DNA of 64,000 bases from Cronobacter dublinensis subsp. dublinensis LMG 23823 (GCF_001277235.1 NZ_CP012266.1:186001-250000), one strand, 5' to 3'. Numbered from the stretch's first letter, positions 26,455-36,078 are shown. A program made the numbers and translations. Notes: a model not told the origin generated them from the sequence alone.

Positions 26455-27609
26455 ATGACGCGTAAACAGGCCACCATCGCAGTTCGCAGCGGGCTCAACG
26501 ACGACGAGCAGTACGGCTGCGTCGTCCCGCCGATCCACCTTTCCAGCACCTATAACTTCACCGGCTTTAACGAACCGCGCGCCCACGATTATTCGCGCCG
26601 CGGCAACCCGACCCGCGATGTCGTCCAGCGCGCGCTGGCGGAGCTGGAAGGGGGCGCGGGCGCCGTGCTGACCAACACCGGCATGTCCGCGATTCATCTG
26701 GTGACGACCGTCTTCCTGAAACCCGGCGATCTGCTGGTCGCGCCGCACGACTGCTACGGCGGCAGCTATCGCCTGTTTGACAGCCTTGCGAAGCGCGGCT
26801 GCTATCGCGTGAAATTCGTCGATCAGGGCGATGAGGCGGCGCTGAAAGCGGCGCTTGCCGAGAAACCCAAACTGGTGCTGGTGGAAAGCCCGAGTAATCC
26901 CTTGTTGCGCGTGGTGGATATTGCGAAAATTTGCGAACTTTCGCGTGCGGCCGGAGCCATAAGTGTGGTGGATAATACGTTCCTGAGCCCGGCGTTGCAG
27001 AACCCGCTGGCGCTGGGGGCCGATTTGGTCCTGCACTCCTGCACCAAGTACCTCAACGGGCACTCCGATGTGGTGGCGGGCGTGGTGATTGCGAAAGACC
27101 CGGAGATCGTGACGGAGCTTGCCTGGTGGGCGAATAACATCGGCGTGACCGGCGGCGCGTTCGACAGCTACCTGCTGCTGCGCGGCCTGCGCACGCTCAG
27201 TCCGCGTATGGAAGTGGCGCAACGCAACGCCAGCGCGATTGTGGATTTCCTCAAACAACAGCCGCTGGTGAAAACGTTGTATCATCCGTCGCTGCCGGAC
27301 AACGCGGGCCATGAGATAGCTGCGCGCCAGCAGAAAGGGTTTGGCGCGATGCTGAGTTTCGAACTGGATGGCGATGAACAGACGCTGCGCCGTTTCCTCG
27401 GCGCGCTGGAGCTGTTCACGCTGGCGGAATCTCTGGGCGGGGTGGAGAGCCTTATCTCCCACGCCGCGACGATGACCCACGCGGGCATGGCGCCGGAAGC
27501 GCGCGCCGCGGCGGGCATTTCCGAAACGCTGTTACGCATCTCGACGGGTATTGAAGATAGCGAAGATTTAATTGCCGACCTGGAAAAAGCGTTCCAGGCG
27601 GCGAGCTAA
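26455..27609 (+). CDS. metB: Cystathionine gamma-synthase
   Basis: PLP enzyme condensing O-succinylhomoserine with cysteine to cystathionine. It has 384 residues (E. coli 386). The PLP lysine is Lys198 in SCTKYLNGHSD, with the substrate-phosphate motif SRRGNPTR at about 47-54. It forms an operon with metL, which starts 9 bases later. It is repressed by MetJ. Confidence 0.98.
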   Translation: MTRKQATIAVRSGLNDDEQYGCVVPPIHLSSTYNFTGFNEPRAHDYSRRGNPTRDVVQRALAELEGGAGAVLTNTGMSAIHLVTTVFLKPGDLLVAPHDCYGGSYRLFDSLAKRGCYRVKFVDQGDEAALKAALAEKPKLVLVESPSNPLLRVVDIAKICELSRAAGAISVVDNTFLSPALQNPLALGADLVLHSCTKYLNGHSDVVAGVVIAKDPEIVTELAWWANNIGVTGGAFDSYLLLRGLRTLSPRMEVAQRNASAIVDFLKQQPLVKTLYHPSLPDNAGHEIAARQQKGFGAMLSFELDGDEQTLRRFLGALELFTLAESLGGVESLISHAATMTHAGMAPEARAAAGISETLLRISTGIEDSEDLIADLEKAFQAAS

Positions 27610-27618
27610 GGGGTAAGC

Positions 27619-30051
27619 ATGAGTGTTACAGCGCCTGCAGGGACGAACGGTCGTCAGCTGCATAAATTTGGCGGCAGCAGTCTCGCCGACGTGAAATGTT
27701 ACCTGCGCGTGGCGGGTATCATGGCCGACTATTCCCGCGCCGGGGATATGATGGTGGTGTCGGCGGCGGGCAGCACGACCAACCAGTTGATCAGCTGGCT
27801 GAAGTTAAGCCAGAACGATCGTCTCTCCGCCCATCAGGTGCAACAGGCGCTGCGTCGTTATCAGAGCGAGCTTATCTCCGGGCTGCTGCCGGCCGCCGTC
27901 GCCGACGGGCTGGTCAGCGAATTTATCCGCGATCTGGAGCGTCTCGCGGCGCTGCTGGATGGCGACATCACCGACGCGGTTTACGCGGAAGTGGTCGGCC
28001 ACGGCGAAATCTGGTCGGCGCGTTTGATGGCCGCGGTGCTGAACGAGCAGGGGCTCGATGCCGCCTGGCTCGACGCGCGCGATTTCTTGCGTGCCGAACG
28101 CGCCGCGCAGCCGCAGGTTAATGAAGGTCTTTCTTTCCCGCTGTTGCAGCAGTTAATGGTGCAGCATCCGGGCAAACGCCTGGTGGTGACCGGCTTTATC
28201 AGCCGTAACGACGCGGGTGAAACCGTCCTGCTGGGCCGTAACGGCTCTGACTACTCGGCGACGCAGATAGGCGCGCTGGCGGGCGTCTCCCGCGTCACCA
28301 TCTGGAGTGACGTGGCGGGCGTTTATAGCGCTGACCCGCGTAAAGTTAAAGATGCCTGCCTGCTGCCGCTGCTGCGCCTCGATGAGGCGAGCGAACTGGC
28401 GCGTCTCGCCGCGCCGGTGCTGCATGCGCGCACGCTGCAGCCGGTCTCCGGCAGCGATATCGATTTACAGCTGCGTTGCAGCTACAGCCCGGAGCAGGGC
28501 TCCACGCGCATTGAGCGCGTGCTGGCTTCCGGCACGGGCGCGCGTATCGTCACCAGCCATGACGACGTCTGTCTTATCGAATTCGACGTGCCGTCGCATC
28601 TCGATTTCAAGCTGGCGCATAAAGAGGTGGACGCGCTGCTCCGACGCGCTCAGCTGCGTCCGCTGTCGGTCGGGGTACATCCTGACCGCCGCCTGCTGCA
28701 ACTTTGCTACACCTCGGAAGTGGTCGGCAGCGCGCTGAAGCTGCTGGAAGACGCCGCGCTGCCGGGCGAGCTGCGCCTGCGCGAAGGGCTGGCGCTGGTG
28801 GCGCTGGTCGGCGCGGGCGTCTGCCGTAATCCGCTGCACAGCCACCGTTTCTGGCAACAGCTGAAAGATCAGCCGGTGGAGTTTATCTGGCAGTCGGAAG
28901 AGAGCATCAGCCTGGTAGCGGTGCTGCGCGCGGGGCCGACGGAGAGCCTGATCCAGGGCCTGCACCAGTCGCTGTTCCGTGCGGAAAAACGCATCGGCCT
29001 GATGCTGTTCGGCAAAGGGAACATCGGTTCGCGCTGGCTTGAGCTGTTCGCGCGCGAGCAGGAGACGCTCTCTGCCCGTACCGGCCTTGAGTTTGTGCTG
29101 GCGGGCGTGGTGGACAGCCGCCGCAGCCTGTTGAATTACGACGGGCTGGATGCGAGCCGCGCGCTGGCGTTCTTTAATGATGAAGCGGTGGAGCAGGATG
29201 AAGAGTCGCTGTTCCTGTGGATGCGCGCGCACCCTTATGACGATTTAGTGGTGCTGGATGTGACCGCAAGCCAGGATCTGGCGGACCAGTATCTCGATTT
29301 CGCGAGTTACGGGTTTCATGTGATCAGCGCGAATAAGCTGGCGGGCGCGAGCAACAGCCAGAAGTATCGCCAGATCCGCGACGCCTTTGCGAAAACGGGC
29401 CGCCACTGGCTTTATAACGCGACGGTCGGGGCCGGTCTGCCAGTTAACCACACGGTGCGCGATCTGCGCGACAGCGGCGATTCGATTCTGTCCATCAGCG
29501 GGATTTTCTCCGGCACGCTCTCGTGGCTGTTTTTACAGTTCGACGGCACGGTGCCTTTTACCGAGCTTGTCGATCAGGCGTGGCAGCAGGGGCTGACCGA
29601 GCCCGACCCGCGCGTTGACCTGTCCGGCAAAGATGTGATGCGCAAGCTGGTTATCCTGGCGCGCGAGGCGGGCTACGATATCGAACCCGATCAGGTGCGC
29701 GTGGAGTCGCTGGTGCCTGCGGGTTGCGAGGAAGGATCGGTGGATCATTTCTTCGAATATGGCGACGCGCTGAACGAGCAGATGGTGCAGCGCCTTGAAG
29801 CGGCGCGCGAGATGGGGCTTGTGCTGCGCTACGTCGCACGTTTTGACGCCAACGGTAAAGCGCGCGTCGGCGTTGAGGCCGTGCGTCCCGAGCATCCGCT
29901 GGCGTCGCTGTTGCCGTGTGATAACGTGTTCGCTATCGAAAGCCGCTGGTATCGCGATAACCCGTTAGTGATCCGCGGGCCGGGCGCCGGACGCGATGTT
30001 ACCGCCGGGGCCATTCAGTCGGATCTCAACCGTCTGGCGCAGTTGCTTTGA
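27619..30051 (+). CDS. metL: Aspartokinase II / homoserine dehydrogenase II
   Basis: Bifunctional enzyme for the first and third steps from aspartate to homoserine. It has 810 residues, as in E. coli. The kinase domain begins with KFGGSSLADVK (about 13-23). A regulatory/linker region spans about 300-460, and the NAD(P)-binding dehydrogenase domain starts near IGLMLFGKGNIGSRWLEL (about 455-472). It follows metB by 9 bases with GGGG as ribosome site. Confidence 0.97.
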   Translation: MSVTAPAGTNGRQLHKFGGSSLADVKCYLRVAGIMADYSRAGDMMVVSAAGSTTNQLISWLKLSQNDRLSAHQVQQALRRYQSELISGLLPAAVADGLVSEFIRDLERLAALLDGDITDAVYAEVVGHGEIWSARLMAAVLNEQGLDAAWLDARDFLRAERAAQPQVNEGLSFPLLQQLMVQHPGKRLVVTGFISRNDAGETVLLGRNGSDYSATQIGALAGVSRVTIWSDVAGVYSADPRKVKDACLLPLLRLDEASELARLAAPVLHARTLQPVSGSDIDLQLRCSYSPEQGSTRIERVLASGTGARIVTSHDDVCLIEFDVPSHLDFKLAHKEVDALLRRAQLRPLSVGVHPDRRLLQLCYTSEVVGSALKLLEDAALPGELRLREGLALVALVGAGVCRNPLHSHRFWQQLKDQPVEFIWQSEESISLVAVLRAGPTESLIQGLHQSLFRAEKRIGLMLFGKGNIGSRWLELFAREQETLSARTGLEFVLAGVVDSRRSLLNYDGLDASRALAFFNDEAVEQDEESLFLWMRAHPYDDLVVLDVTASQDLADQYLDFASYGFHVISANKLAGASNSQKYRQIRDAFAKTGRHWLYNATVGAGLPVNHTVRDLRDSGDSILSISGIFSGTLSWLFLQFDGTVPFTELVDQAWQQGLTEPDPRVDLSGKDVMRKLVILAREAGYDIEPDQVRVESLVPAGCEEGSVDHFFEYGDALNEQMVQRLEAAREMGLVLRYVARFDANGKARVGVEAVRPEHPLASLLPCDNVFAIESRWYRDNPLVIRGPGAGRDVTAGAIQSDLNRLAQLL

Positions 30052-30087
30052 TCGCCTGTGGCGGGTTATCCGCCCAGGGTATTTAAC

Positions 30088-30166
30088 GGCGGGTGCGCTG
30101 CGCTTACCCGCCCTACATAAGTGATGCGTTTTAAAGGTAGGGCGGGTAAGCGTCAGCGCACCCGCT
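30088..30166. repeat. REP pair, metL-metF gap
   Basis: A minus-strand GTAG unit at 30088-30116 and a plus-strand unit at 30137-30166 (one extra T in its core). Heads face each other, as in the other clusters. No separate U-tract terminator is seen after metL, so the REP hairpins may mark its mRNA end. Confidence 0.85.
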
Positions 30167-30333
30167 ATCCCCTCCACCTGTAACGGCATCCTCGCCACTC
30201 GCATCCGCCATTTCCCGCTCCGCTGCCCCCCCGGCCTTCATTTTCCTGTCATGAAATTTTTTCATCTTCGCTGAAAAATACTCACATCAAGTGATGATTT
30301 ACCTGTTGACGCCATCCGGCTTTTCCGTCATTT

Positions 30334-30365
30334 TTACATCTGGACGTCTAAACGTATAGAAGTCA
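30334..30365. promoter_or_regulatory. Four tandem met boxes, metF
   Basis: TTACATCT, GGACGTCT, AAACGTAT and AGAAGTCA are consecutive MetJ half-consensus 8-mers, with GGACGTCT the best match. They end 39 bases before metF. Confidence 0.85.
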
Positions 30366-30404
30366 ACACACGCGACCCCGACACAGCGATTGATGAGGTA
30401 AGGT

Positions 30405-31310
30405 ATGAGCTTTTTTCACGCCAACCAGCGGGAGGCCCTGAATCAGAGCCTCGCAGAAGTGCAGGGACAGATTAATGTCTCCTTTGAGTTTTTCCCGCCG
30501 CGCACCAGTGAAATGGAGCAGACCCTGTGGTCCTCTATCGATCGCCTGAGCAGCCTGAAGCCGAAATTCGTGTCGGTCACCTACGGCGCCAACTCCGGCG
30601 AGCGCGACCGCACCCACAGCATCATTAAAGGCATTAAAGACCGCACCGGTCTTGAAGCGGCACCGCACCTCACCTGCATTGACGCCACACCCGATGAGCT
30701 GCGTACCATCGCGCGCGACTACTGGAACAACGGCATTCGCCACATCGTCGCGCTGCGCGGCGACCTGCCGCCAGGCAGCGGCAAGCCGGAAATGTACGCA
30801 AGCGATCTGGTCGCGCTGTTAAAAGAGGTGGCGGATTTTGATATCTCCGTCGCCGCATACCCGGAAGTACATCCGGAGGCGAAAAGCGCGCAGGCCGATC
30901 TGCTCAATCTGCGTCGCAAAATCGACGCCGGCGCTAATCGCGCGATCACCCAGTTCTTCTTTGATGTCGAAAGCTACCTGCGCTTTCGCGACCGCTGCGC
31001 GGCAACCGGCATTGATGTGGAAATCATTCCCGGCATCCTGCCCGTCTCCAACTTTAAGCAGGCGAAGAAATTTGCCGACATGACCAACGTGCGCATTCCG
31101 TCCTGGATGTCGCAGATGTTTGCGGGCCTTGATGATGACGCGGAAACCCGCAAGCTGGTCGGCGCCAACATCGCGATGGACATGGTGAAAATATTAAGCC
31201 GCGAAGGCGTCAAAGATTTCCACTTCTATACGCTCAACCGCGCGGAAATGAGTTATGCCATTTGCCATACGCTGGGTGTAAGACCGGCGGTTGAACTGAA
31301 AACCGCGTAA
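30405..31310 (+). CDS. metF: 5,10-methylenetetrahydrofolate reductase
   Basis: FAD-dependent, NADH-using reductase making 5-methyl-THF for methionine synthesis. It has 301 residues; E. coli has 296 and the extra residues are at the C-terminus (..RPAVELKTA). The catalytic Glu28 lies in SFEFFPPRT and the flavin-binding segment RGDLPPGSG is intact. It has its own MetJ-controlled promoter. In E. coli katG follows; here a PAS receptor gene follows. Confidence 0.97.
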   Translation: MSFFHANQREALNQSLAEVQGQINVSFEFFPPRTSEMEQTLWSSIDRLSSLKPKFVSVTYGANSGERDRTHSIIKGIKDRTGLEAAPHLTCIDATPDELRTIARDYWNNGIRHIVALRGDLPPGSGKPEMYASDLVALLKEVADFDISVAAYPEVHPEAKSAQADLLNLRRKIDAGANRAITQFFFDVESYLRFRDRCAATGIDVEIIPGILPVSNFKQAKKFADMTNVRIPSWMSQMFAGLDDDAETRKLVGANIAMDMVKILSREGVKDFHFYTLNRAEMSYAICHTLGVRPAVELKTA

Positions 31311-31330
31311 CCCTTATGGGTTAACAGAGA

Positions 31331-31350
31331 GGAGGCGCACGCCTCCTTTG
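31331..31350 (+). terminator. metF hairpin terminator
   Basis: GGAGGC, loop GCAC, GCCTCC then TTTGTTGTTT, 20 bases past the metF stop. Confidence 0.75.
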
Positions 31351-31403
31351 TTGTTTGACGTTAAAGCGATTGTTACAAAACATATATTTCAGCCTGGTAT
31401 AAA

Positions 31404-31433
31404 TCTGTACAACGAAAATTGTGTCTGTACAAC
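31404..31433. repeat. Direct repeat upstream of PAS receptor gene
   Basis: TCTGTACAAC occurs twice, at 31404-31413 and 31424-31433, 20 bases start to start (about two helical turns). It lies 220 bases before the receptor gene in a 345-base gap that otherwise shows no gene. The spacing fits a dimeric regulator, but none can be named. Confidence 0.45.
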
Positions 31434-31655
31434 TTCTTTTCCCCTAAGCGAAATCAGAGCGCATTTTCGCTTCCTTCCGGGATGTTTAAGCTCGCCACTG
31501 CTATTTCCGACTGTGAGCACGCCTTTTATTACGTTTTAATTTTGGCTTATTAAGAATGCCAGGGGTGGCAGCTATCGTAGCGATATAAAAATACACGTTA
31601 TGTCTTCATCCATATTGCCGATATGCTGTGTAAGAAACCTTCCTGGATAGCAATA

Positions 31656-32945
31656 ATGATTAGCAAGATAACCAATATTTTAAAAAACAACGCGGCGTTT
31701 GCGGCGATAAAAGAACATATGGCGGTTATTCTGTTCCGCCCTGACGGCACGATTGTGGAAGCGAACCCGGCTTTCCAGAATGCGATGGGCTATTCGCTTA
31801 ATGAACTGGTGGGTAAACATCATCGGATGTTCTGCTCGCCGGAATATGCGGCGAGCCCTGAATATCGTCAGTTCTGGCAGCGACTTGGCTGCGGCGAAAC
31901 CTTCAGCGATAAATTCCTGCGTTATAAAAAAGACGGCAGCGAAATGTGGCTGGAGGCGAACTATATTCCGGTACTCGGCAAAAACAAAAACGTTGAGTAT
32001 GTCCTTAAACTGGCGCGTGATATCTCAGGAAGGATCCATGACGCGCTGAACAAAGACGCGATCCTCAAAGCGGCGCACCGCTCTATGGCGATTATCGAAT
32101 TTACGCCCGACGGGCATATCGTCTCCGCTAACGAGAACTTCTGCCGGGCGTCGCAGTACACGTTAAACGAAATCATCGGTAAGCATCACCGTATCTTCTG
32201 CGAGCGCGAGTACGCGCTGAGCGCGGAGTACGCCGATTTCTGGCGCAAGCTGAACCACGGCGAATTCGCCTCCGGGGATTTTCGCCGCGTCACCAAACAC
32301 CGTCAGGAACTCTGGCTGCGCGCCAGCTACAGCCCGGTTTTTGACGATAAAGGCCGTCTCTATCGCGTGGTGAAATTCGCCTATGACGTGACGGCGGAAG
32401 TACAGAAGAGCCGCGATGAACGACAGGCGACCGAAAGGGCGGAAGCTGTGTCGCGCGAGACGCTGACCAAAACGGTTGAGATCAGAAAGACCTTAGATGG
32501 CTGCGTGTCGGCAATGGAAAATATTCAGGCCAATATGGAGCAGGTTATCGCTATCGTCACCAACCTGAAAAATGACTCCGAAAGCATTATGGATTTGTCA
32601 TCCGTTATCGCCCAGATAGCGACCCAGACTAAACTGCTGTCTCTGAACGCGTCGGTAGAAGCGGCGCGCGCGGGCGATGCGGGTAAAGGCTTTTCTGTCG
32701 TCGCCACCGAGGTCAAATCGCTGGCGGATCGTATTGACGACGCGACCGGCAAAATAACGCGCATCACCGAGCAGAACGATCACCTGACGAAAAGCGCGCT
32801 CGATTCCATCTGTCGCAGCGGTGACGCGGTGGCGTCCACCACGGCTATTTCCCGCGAGGCGTTAACGCTGACCAAAGAGATTGAAGGTTACGCCAAAAAT
32901 ATTCTCGAAGCGGTTAACGCCATCGGCAAAGTCATAAATGCCTGA
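31656..32945 (+). CDS. Soluble double-PAS methyl-accepting chemotaxis-like receptor (BdlA-like)
   Basis: Predicted cytoplasmic sensor with no membrane span. PAS 1 is at about 10-125 and PAS 2 at about 132-248; both carry the same motif GKHHR(M/I)FC. A chemoreceptor signalling domain (about 270-425) has the conserved hairpin tip LLSLNASVEAARAG. This is the domain order of Pseudomonas BdlA, which governs biofilm dispersal, but function here is an inference. It has 429 residues from ATG 31656 with GGA upstream; an in-frame start at 31623 is possible. It is absent from the corresponding E. coli locus. Clear classical methylation sites were not verified. Confidence 0.85.
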   Translation: MISKITNILKNNAAFAAIKEHMAVILFRPDGTIVEANPAFQNAMGYSLNELVGKHHRMFCSPEYAASPEYRQFWQRLGCGETFSDKFLRYKKDGSEMWLEANYIPVLGKNKNVEYVLKLARDISGRIHDALNKDAILKAAHRSMAIIEFTPDGHIVSANENFCRASQYTLNEIIGKHHRIFCEREYALSAEYADFWRKLNHGEFASGDFRRVTKHRQELWLRASYSPVFDDKGRLYRVVKFAYDVTAEVQKSRDERQATERAEAVSRETLTKTVEIRKTLDGCVSAMENIQANMEQVIAIVTNLKNDSESIMDLSSVIAQIATQTKLLSLNASVEAARAGDAGKGFSVVATEVKSLADRIDDATGKITRITEQNDHLTKSALDSICRSGDAVASTTAISREALTLTKEIEGYAKNILEAVNAIGKVINA

Positions 32946-33219
32946 CGATCCACGGCGGCATCCTGAATAAACGCAACGCGGAGAGTGTTTCGCGCGGAAT
33001 ATTCAGGGTGCCCTTCACCCAGTGCGTTTCGTGCAGTGACATTCGTACCCGGCTGATTATTTTAACGAAATGAAACGCCGCGATTCTTGGTAGGCGACTG
33101 CGAAACGTCTGATATAACCGCACGCTCTTTATGGTTGTTAATTTTTTGTTTTAATAATTTTAAAATTATAATAGTTGCGTTAAAATAATCTGCTAAATTT
33201 TCAATGATAGTTGATTGTG

Positions 33220-34875
33220 ATGTCTAAAAATCTCATTAGCAGGAAGCCGCTTCCCGCTTTCTCTCTTATTGCATTACTTGTCAGTTCAGCCGCTTATGCG
33301 GACAACACCACGGAAAAAACCGATGTCCTGCTGATTGGCGGCGGCATCATGAGCGCGTCCCTCGGCACCGTTCTTCAGGAGATCCAGCCGGACTGGAAAC
33401 AACTGATGGTGGAAAAACTCGACGGCGTGGCGCTCGAATCCTCGAATGGCTGGAACAACGCCGGTACGGGTCACTCCGCGAACATGGAGCTGAACTACAC
33501 GCCGGAGCGCGCGGACGGCTCGATTGACGTCAGCAAAGCGCTGGAAATTAACGAAGCGTTTATGATCTCGCGCCAGTTCTGGTCCTCCCAGGTCAAGCGC
33601 GGCGTGCTGAACGATCCGCACTCTTTTATTAACTCCACGCCGCACATGAGCTTCGTCTGGGGCGATAATGTCGATTACCTGGCGAAACGCTATAAAGCGC
33701 TGCAGCAAACCACGCTGTTCCAGGGGATGGAGTTCTCCACCGATCAGAATCAGATCAAAAAATGGGCGCCGCTGATTATCGAAGGCCGCGATCCGAAACA
33801 GCGCGTGGCTGCGACCTGGACGCCGGTCGGTACTGACGTGAACTACGGCGAAATTACCCGCCAGCTGGTGGGCAGCCTGAAGAAAACCAGCAATTTCAAG
33901 CTGGAAACCTCGTCTGAAGTGACCGATTTCAAACGCAACGCCGATAACTCCTGGCACGTCACCATTACCGACGCCAACACCGGGAAAGAGCATGCCGTGG
34001 ATGCGAAGTATGTATTCATCGGCGCAGGCGGCGGCGCGCTGAAGCTGCTGCAAAAAACCGGTATTCCTGAGGCGGACAATTATGCGGGCTTCCCGGTCGG
34101 CGGCTCGTTCCTGGTCTCTGAGAACCCGGAAATCGCGCGCCAGCACGGCGAGAAAGTCTATGGTCAGGCCTCGGTGGGCGCGCCGCCGATGTCCGTGCCG
34201 CACCTCGATGCCCGTTTTCTGGATGGTAAACGCGTGGTCCTGTTCGGGCCGTTCGCGACTTTCTCGACCAAGTTCCTGAAAAACGGCTCGTTCTTCGATC
34301 TGCTGAGCACCACCACCACCAAAAACTTCATGCCGATGACCGACGTGGGCCTGGATAACTTTGATCTGGTGAAATACCTGATGGGTCAGGTCATGCTGAG
34401 CGACGAAGACCGTTTTGAAGCGCTGAAAGAGTATTACCCGTCAGCGCGCAAAGAGGACTGGAAGCTTATCCAGGCCGGTCAGCGCGTGCAGATTATTAAG
34501 AAAGATCCTGAGAAAGGCGGCGTGCTGAAGCTGGGTACGGAAATCGTCACCGACCAGCAGAAAACCGTGGCCGCGCTGCTGGGCGCATCGCCTGGCGCCT
34601 CCACCGCCGCGCCGATTTCCATCAACGTGATTAAACAGCTCTTCCCTGAGCAGTTTAACTCGCCGCAGTGGCAGGCGAAGCTGCGTGAAATCGTGCCGAG
34701 CTATGGCCAGAAGCTGAACGGCAACGTGGCGCTGACCCAGCAGGTATGGGACGAAACGGCCGCGACGCTGCAACTGACCAAACCGCCGGTTATCCAGATG
34801 AACGACGCGCAGCAGAAGCTGCCGGAAGCCAAACCGGCGCAGGCCGCGAGCCCGCAACACGATATGGCGCTGTAA
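33220..34875 (+). CDS. mqo: Malate:quinone oxidoreductase
   Basis: FAD-dependent, membrane-associated oxidation of malate to oxaloacetate with electrons passed to quinone. It has 551 residues (E. coli Mqo 548). A hydrophobic N-terminal segment resembling a signal peptide (to about residue 27, ..SSAAYADN) precedes the FAD dinucleotide fold DVLLIGGGIMSASLG. Motifs SSNGWNNAGTGHSA and GASPGASTAAP are family signatures. I chose ATG 33220; TTG 33211 is in frame, and neither has a strong ribosome site. It is preceded by an AT-rich 270-base gap and followed by a strong terminator. It is not at this place in E. coli. Confidence 0.95.
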   Translation: MSKNLISRKPLPAFSLIALLVSSAAYADNTTEKTDVLLIGGGIMSASLGTVLQEIQPDWKQLMVEKLDGVALESSNGWNNAGTGHSANMELNYTPERADGSIDVSKALEINEAFMISRQFWSSQVKRGVLNDPHSFINSTPHMSFVWGDNVDYLAKRYKALQQTTLFQGMEFSTDQNQIKKWAPLIIEGRDPKQRVAATWTPVGTDVNYGEITRQLVGSLKKTSNFKLETSSEVTDFKRNADNSWHVTITDANTGKEHAVDAKYVFIGAGGGALKLLQKTGIPEADNYAGFPVGGSFLVSENPEIARQHGEKVYGQASVGAPPMSVPHLDARFLDGKRVVLFGPFATFSTKFLKNGSFFDLLSTTTTKNFMPMTDVGLDNFDLVKYLMGQVMLSDEDRFEALKEYYPSARKEDWKLIQAGQRVQIIKKDPEKGGVLKLGTEIVTDQQKTVAALLGASPGASTAAPISINVIKQLFPEQFNSPQWQAKLREIVPSYGQKLNGNVALTQQVWDETAATLQLTKPPVIQMNDAQQKLPEAKPAQAASPQHDMAL

Positions 34876-34893
34876 GTAAAAACGACGTTACGC

Positions 34894-34922
34894 AAAGGGA
34901 GGCCACGGGCCTCCCTTTTTTT
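34894..34922 (+). terminator. mqo terminator
   Basis: AAAGGGAGGCC, loop ACG, GGCCTCCCTTT and T-run: strong intrinsic terminator, also able to work from the other strand. Confidence 0.92.
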
Positions 34923-35466
34923 GCCGCGTCGCATGCCCGTTATGGGTAACGGTTCCCGCTAAACGAACCCGTAATAACGTTATCCGCCATGCCCGTTATG
35001 TCTGGCTTACGCGATTAAATCTATTGAAATAAAGCATAATGCTGAATAATACCCCGGCATCTGGATAATCAATTTTACGGCGTTATTAATTTATTTTATT
35101 AAAAACTTATCTCTCAGGCTGCGTGATTATTTCGGCGATTTTCTGATGTTTAGGAAATCGCCCCGATCGTGTTCAGGTGTTTATTTTTAAAAGTCTTTTT
35201 AAAGAACTTGATGCGCCATTCATTGAGGCTGTTAGAGGTTCAACTATTGTCGCGCCGGTGATGATTTTTATAATGAGCGCATTGCCATGCAATAACGACG
35301 CAGCATCAAATAAAACAATGCGCGCGGTCTTGTTAAAAACCAGATGAATACCCGTTTTGTCCTGATACGCATAGCGCACTCGGGGTGAATATTATATTCA
35401 CAGGCTGTGAATATAAACCGGCTATTTTTATAAATAGCTTAACTTTTAATGTAATTAGGATGATAT
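34923..35466. other. AT-rich fimbrial promoter region with direct repeats
   Basis: This 544-base gap separates mqo from the fimbrial operon and is clearly more AT-rich than its surroundings, as is usual for H-NS-bound fimbrial promoters. CATGCCCGTTATG occurs twice (34932-34944 and 34988-35000, 56 bases apart) around the palindrome ATAACGTTAT. A 68-codon minus-strand ORF (35173-35379) has no recognisable family; it may or may not be real. AGGATGATAT before the pilin start is the probable ribosome site. Confidence 0.5.
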
Positions 35467-36024
35467 ATGAAAAAGTTAGCACTTAGCCTTTCTTTAGCCG
35501 CGGCGATGGGGTTTGCCGCGACCGCGCAGGCTGCTTCCACTGGGACTATCACGTTTGAAGGAGAACTCACTGCGACGTCATGTGATGTAAAAGTAGACGG
35601 CCAGGGCGCTGACGCGACCGTTAAGCTGCCGACGCTCGGTATTTCTCAACTGGAGACCGCCGGTAAAACGGCAGGCCGCACCAACTTCCTGATGGAGCTA
35701 ACCAACTGCGAAGGCACCCTGAAAACCGTTGCCGCCTACTTTGAAGCGGGCGCATCTGTCGATCCGGTGACGGGCCGTCTGAAAAACGCCACCGGTACGG
35801 GTAATGCTAAAAACGTGAGCCTCCAGCTGCGTGACGGCTCCAGCTCCTCCTACGCGGTTATCAAAGCGGGTAATGCCAGCCAGGCTACCGATACCACCTA
35901 TATCACGTATGACGCCACTGACGGCACCGCCACGCTGCCTTACGCCGTGGAATATTACGCTGAAGGCGCTACCGAAGCCGGTAAGGTCAACAGCAGCGTC
36001 GTTTACTCGCTGATGTATAAGTAA
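35467..36024 (+). CDS. Major fimbrial subunit (chaperone/usher pilin)
   Basis: Exported structural pilin of 185 residues. A clear signal peptide MKKLALSLSLAAAMGFAATAQA is cut after residue 22. The mature protein has two cysteines (in TATSCDVK and LTNCEG) for the pilin disulfide, and the C-terminus (..VVYSLMYK) has the alternating pattern with a penultimate aromatic residue recognised by the chaperone. It is followed by a hairpin, so it is likely made in excess over downstream genes. Recognised by family, not by name. Confidence 0.92.
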   Translation: MKKLALSLSLAAAMGFAATAQAASTGTITFEGELTATSCDVKVDGQGADATVKLPTLGISQLETAGKTAGRTNFLMELTNCEGTLKTVAAYFEAGASVDPVTGRLKNATGTGNAKNVSLQLRDGSSSSYAVIKAGNASQATDTTYITYDATDGTATLPYAVEYYAEGATEAGKVNSSVVYSLMYK

Positions 36025-36033
36025 AAAACGCGA

Positions 36034-36054
36034 CAGGAGGGTTCCGCCCTCCTG
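36034..36054 (+). terminator. Intra-operon hairpin after the pilin gene
   Basis: CAGGAGGG, loop TTCCG, CCCTCCTG, 10 bases after the pilin stop and 25 before the chaperone gene. Such partial terminators set the excess of major subunit over chaperone and usher. Confidence 0.7.
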
Positions 36055-36078
36055 TATTTCTTTAAGGGAGTAAACAAC

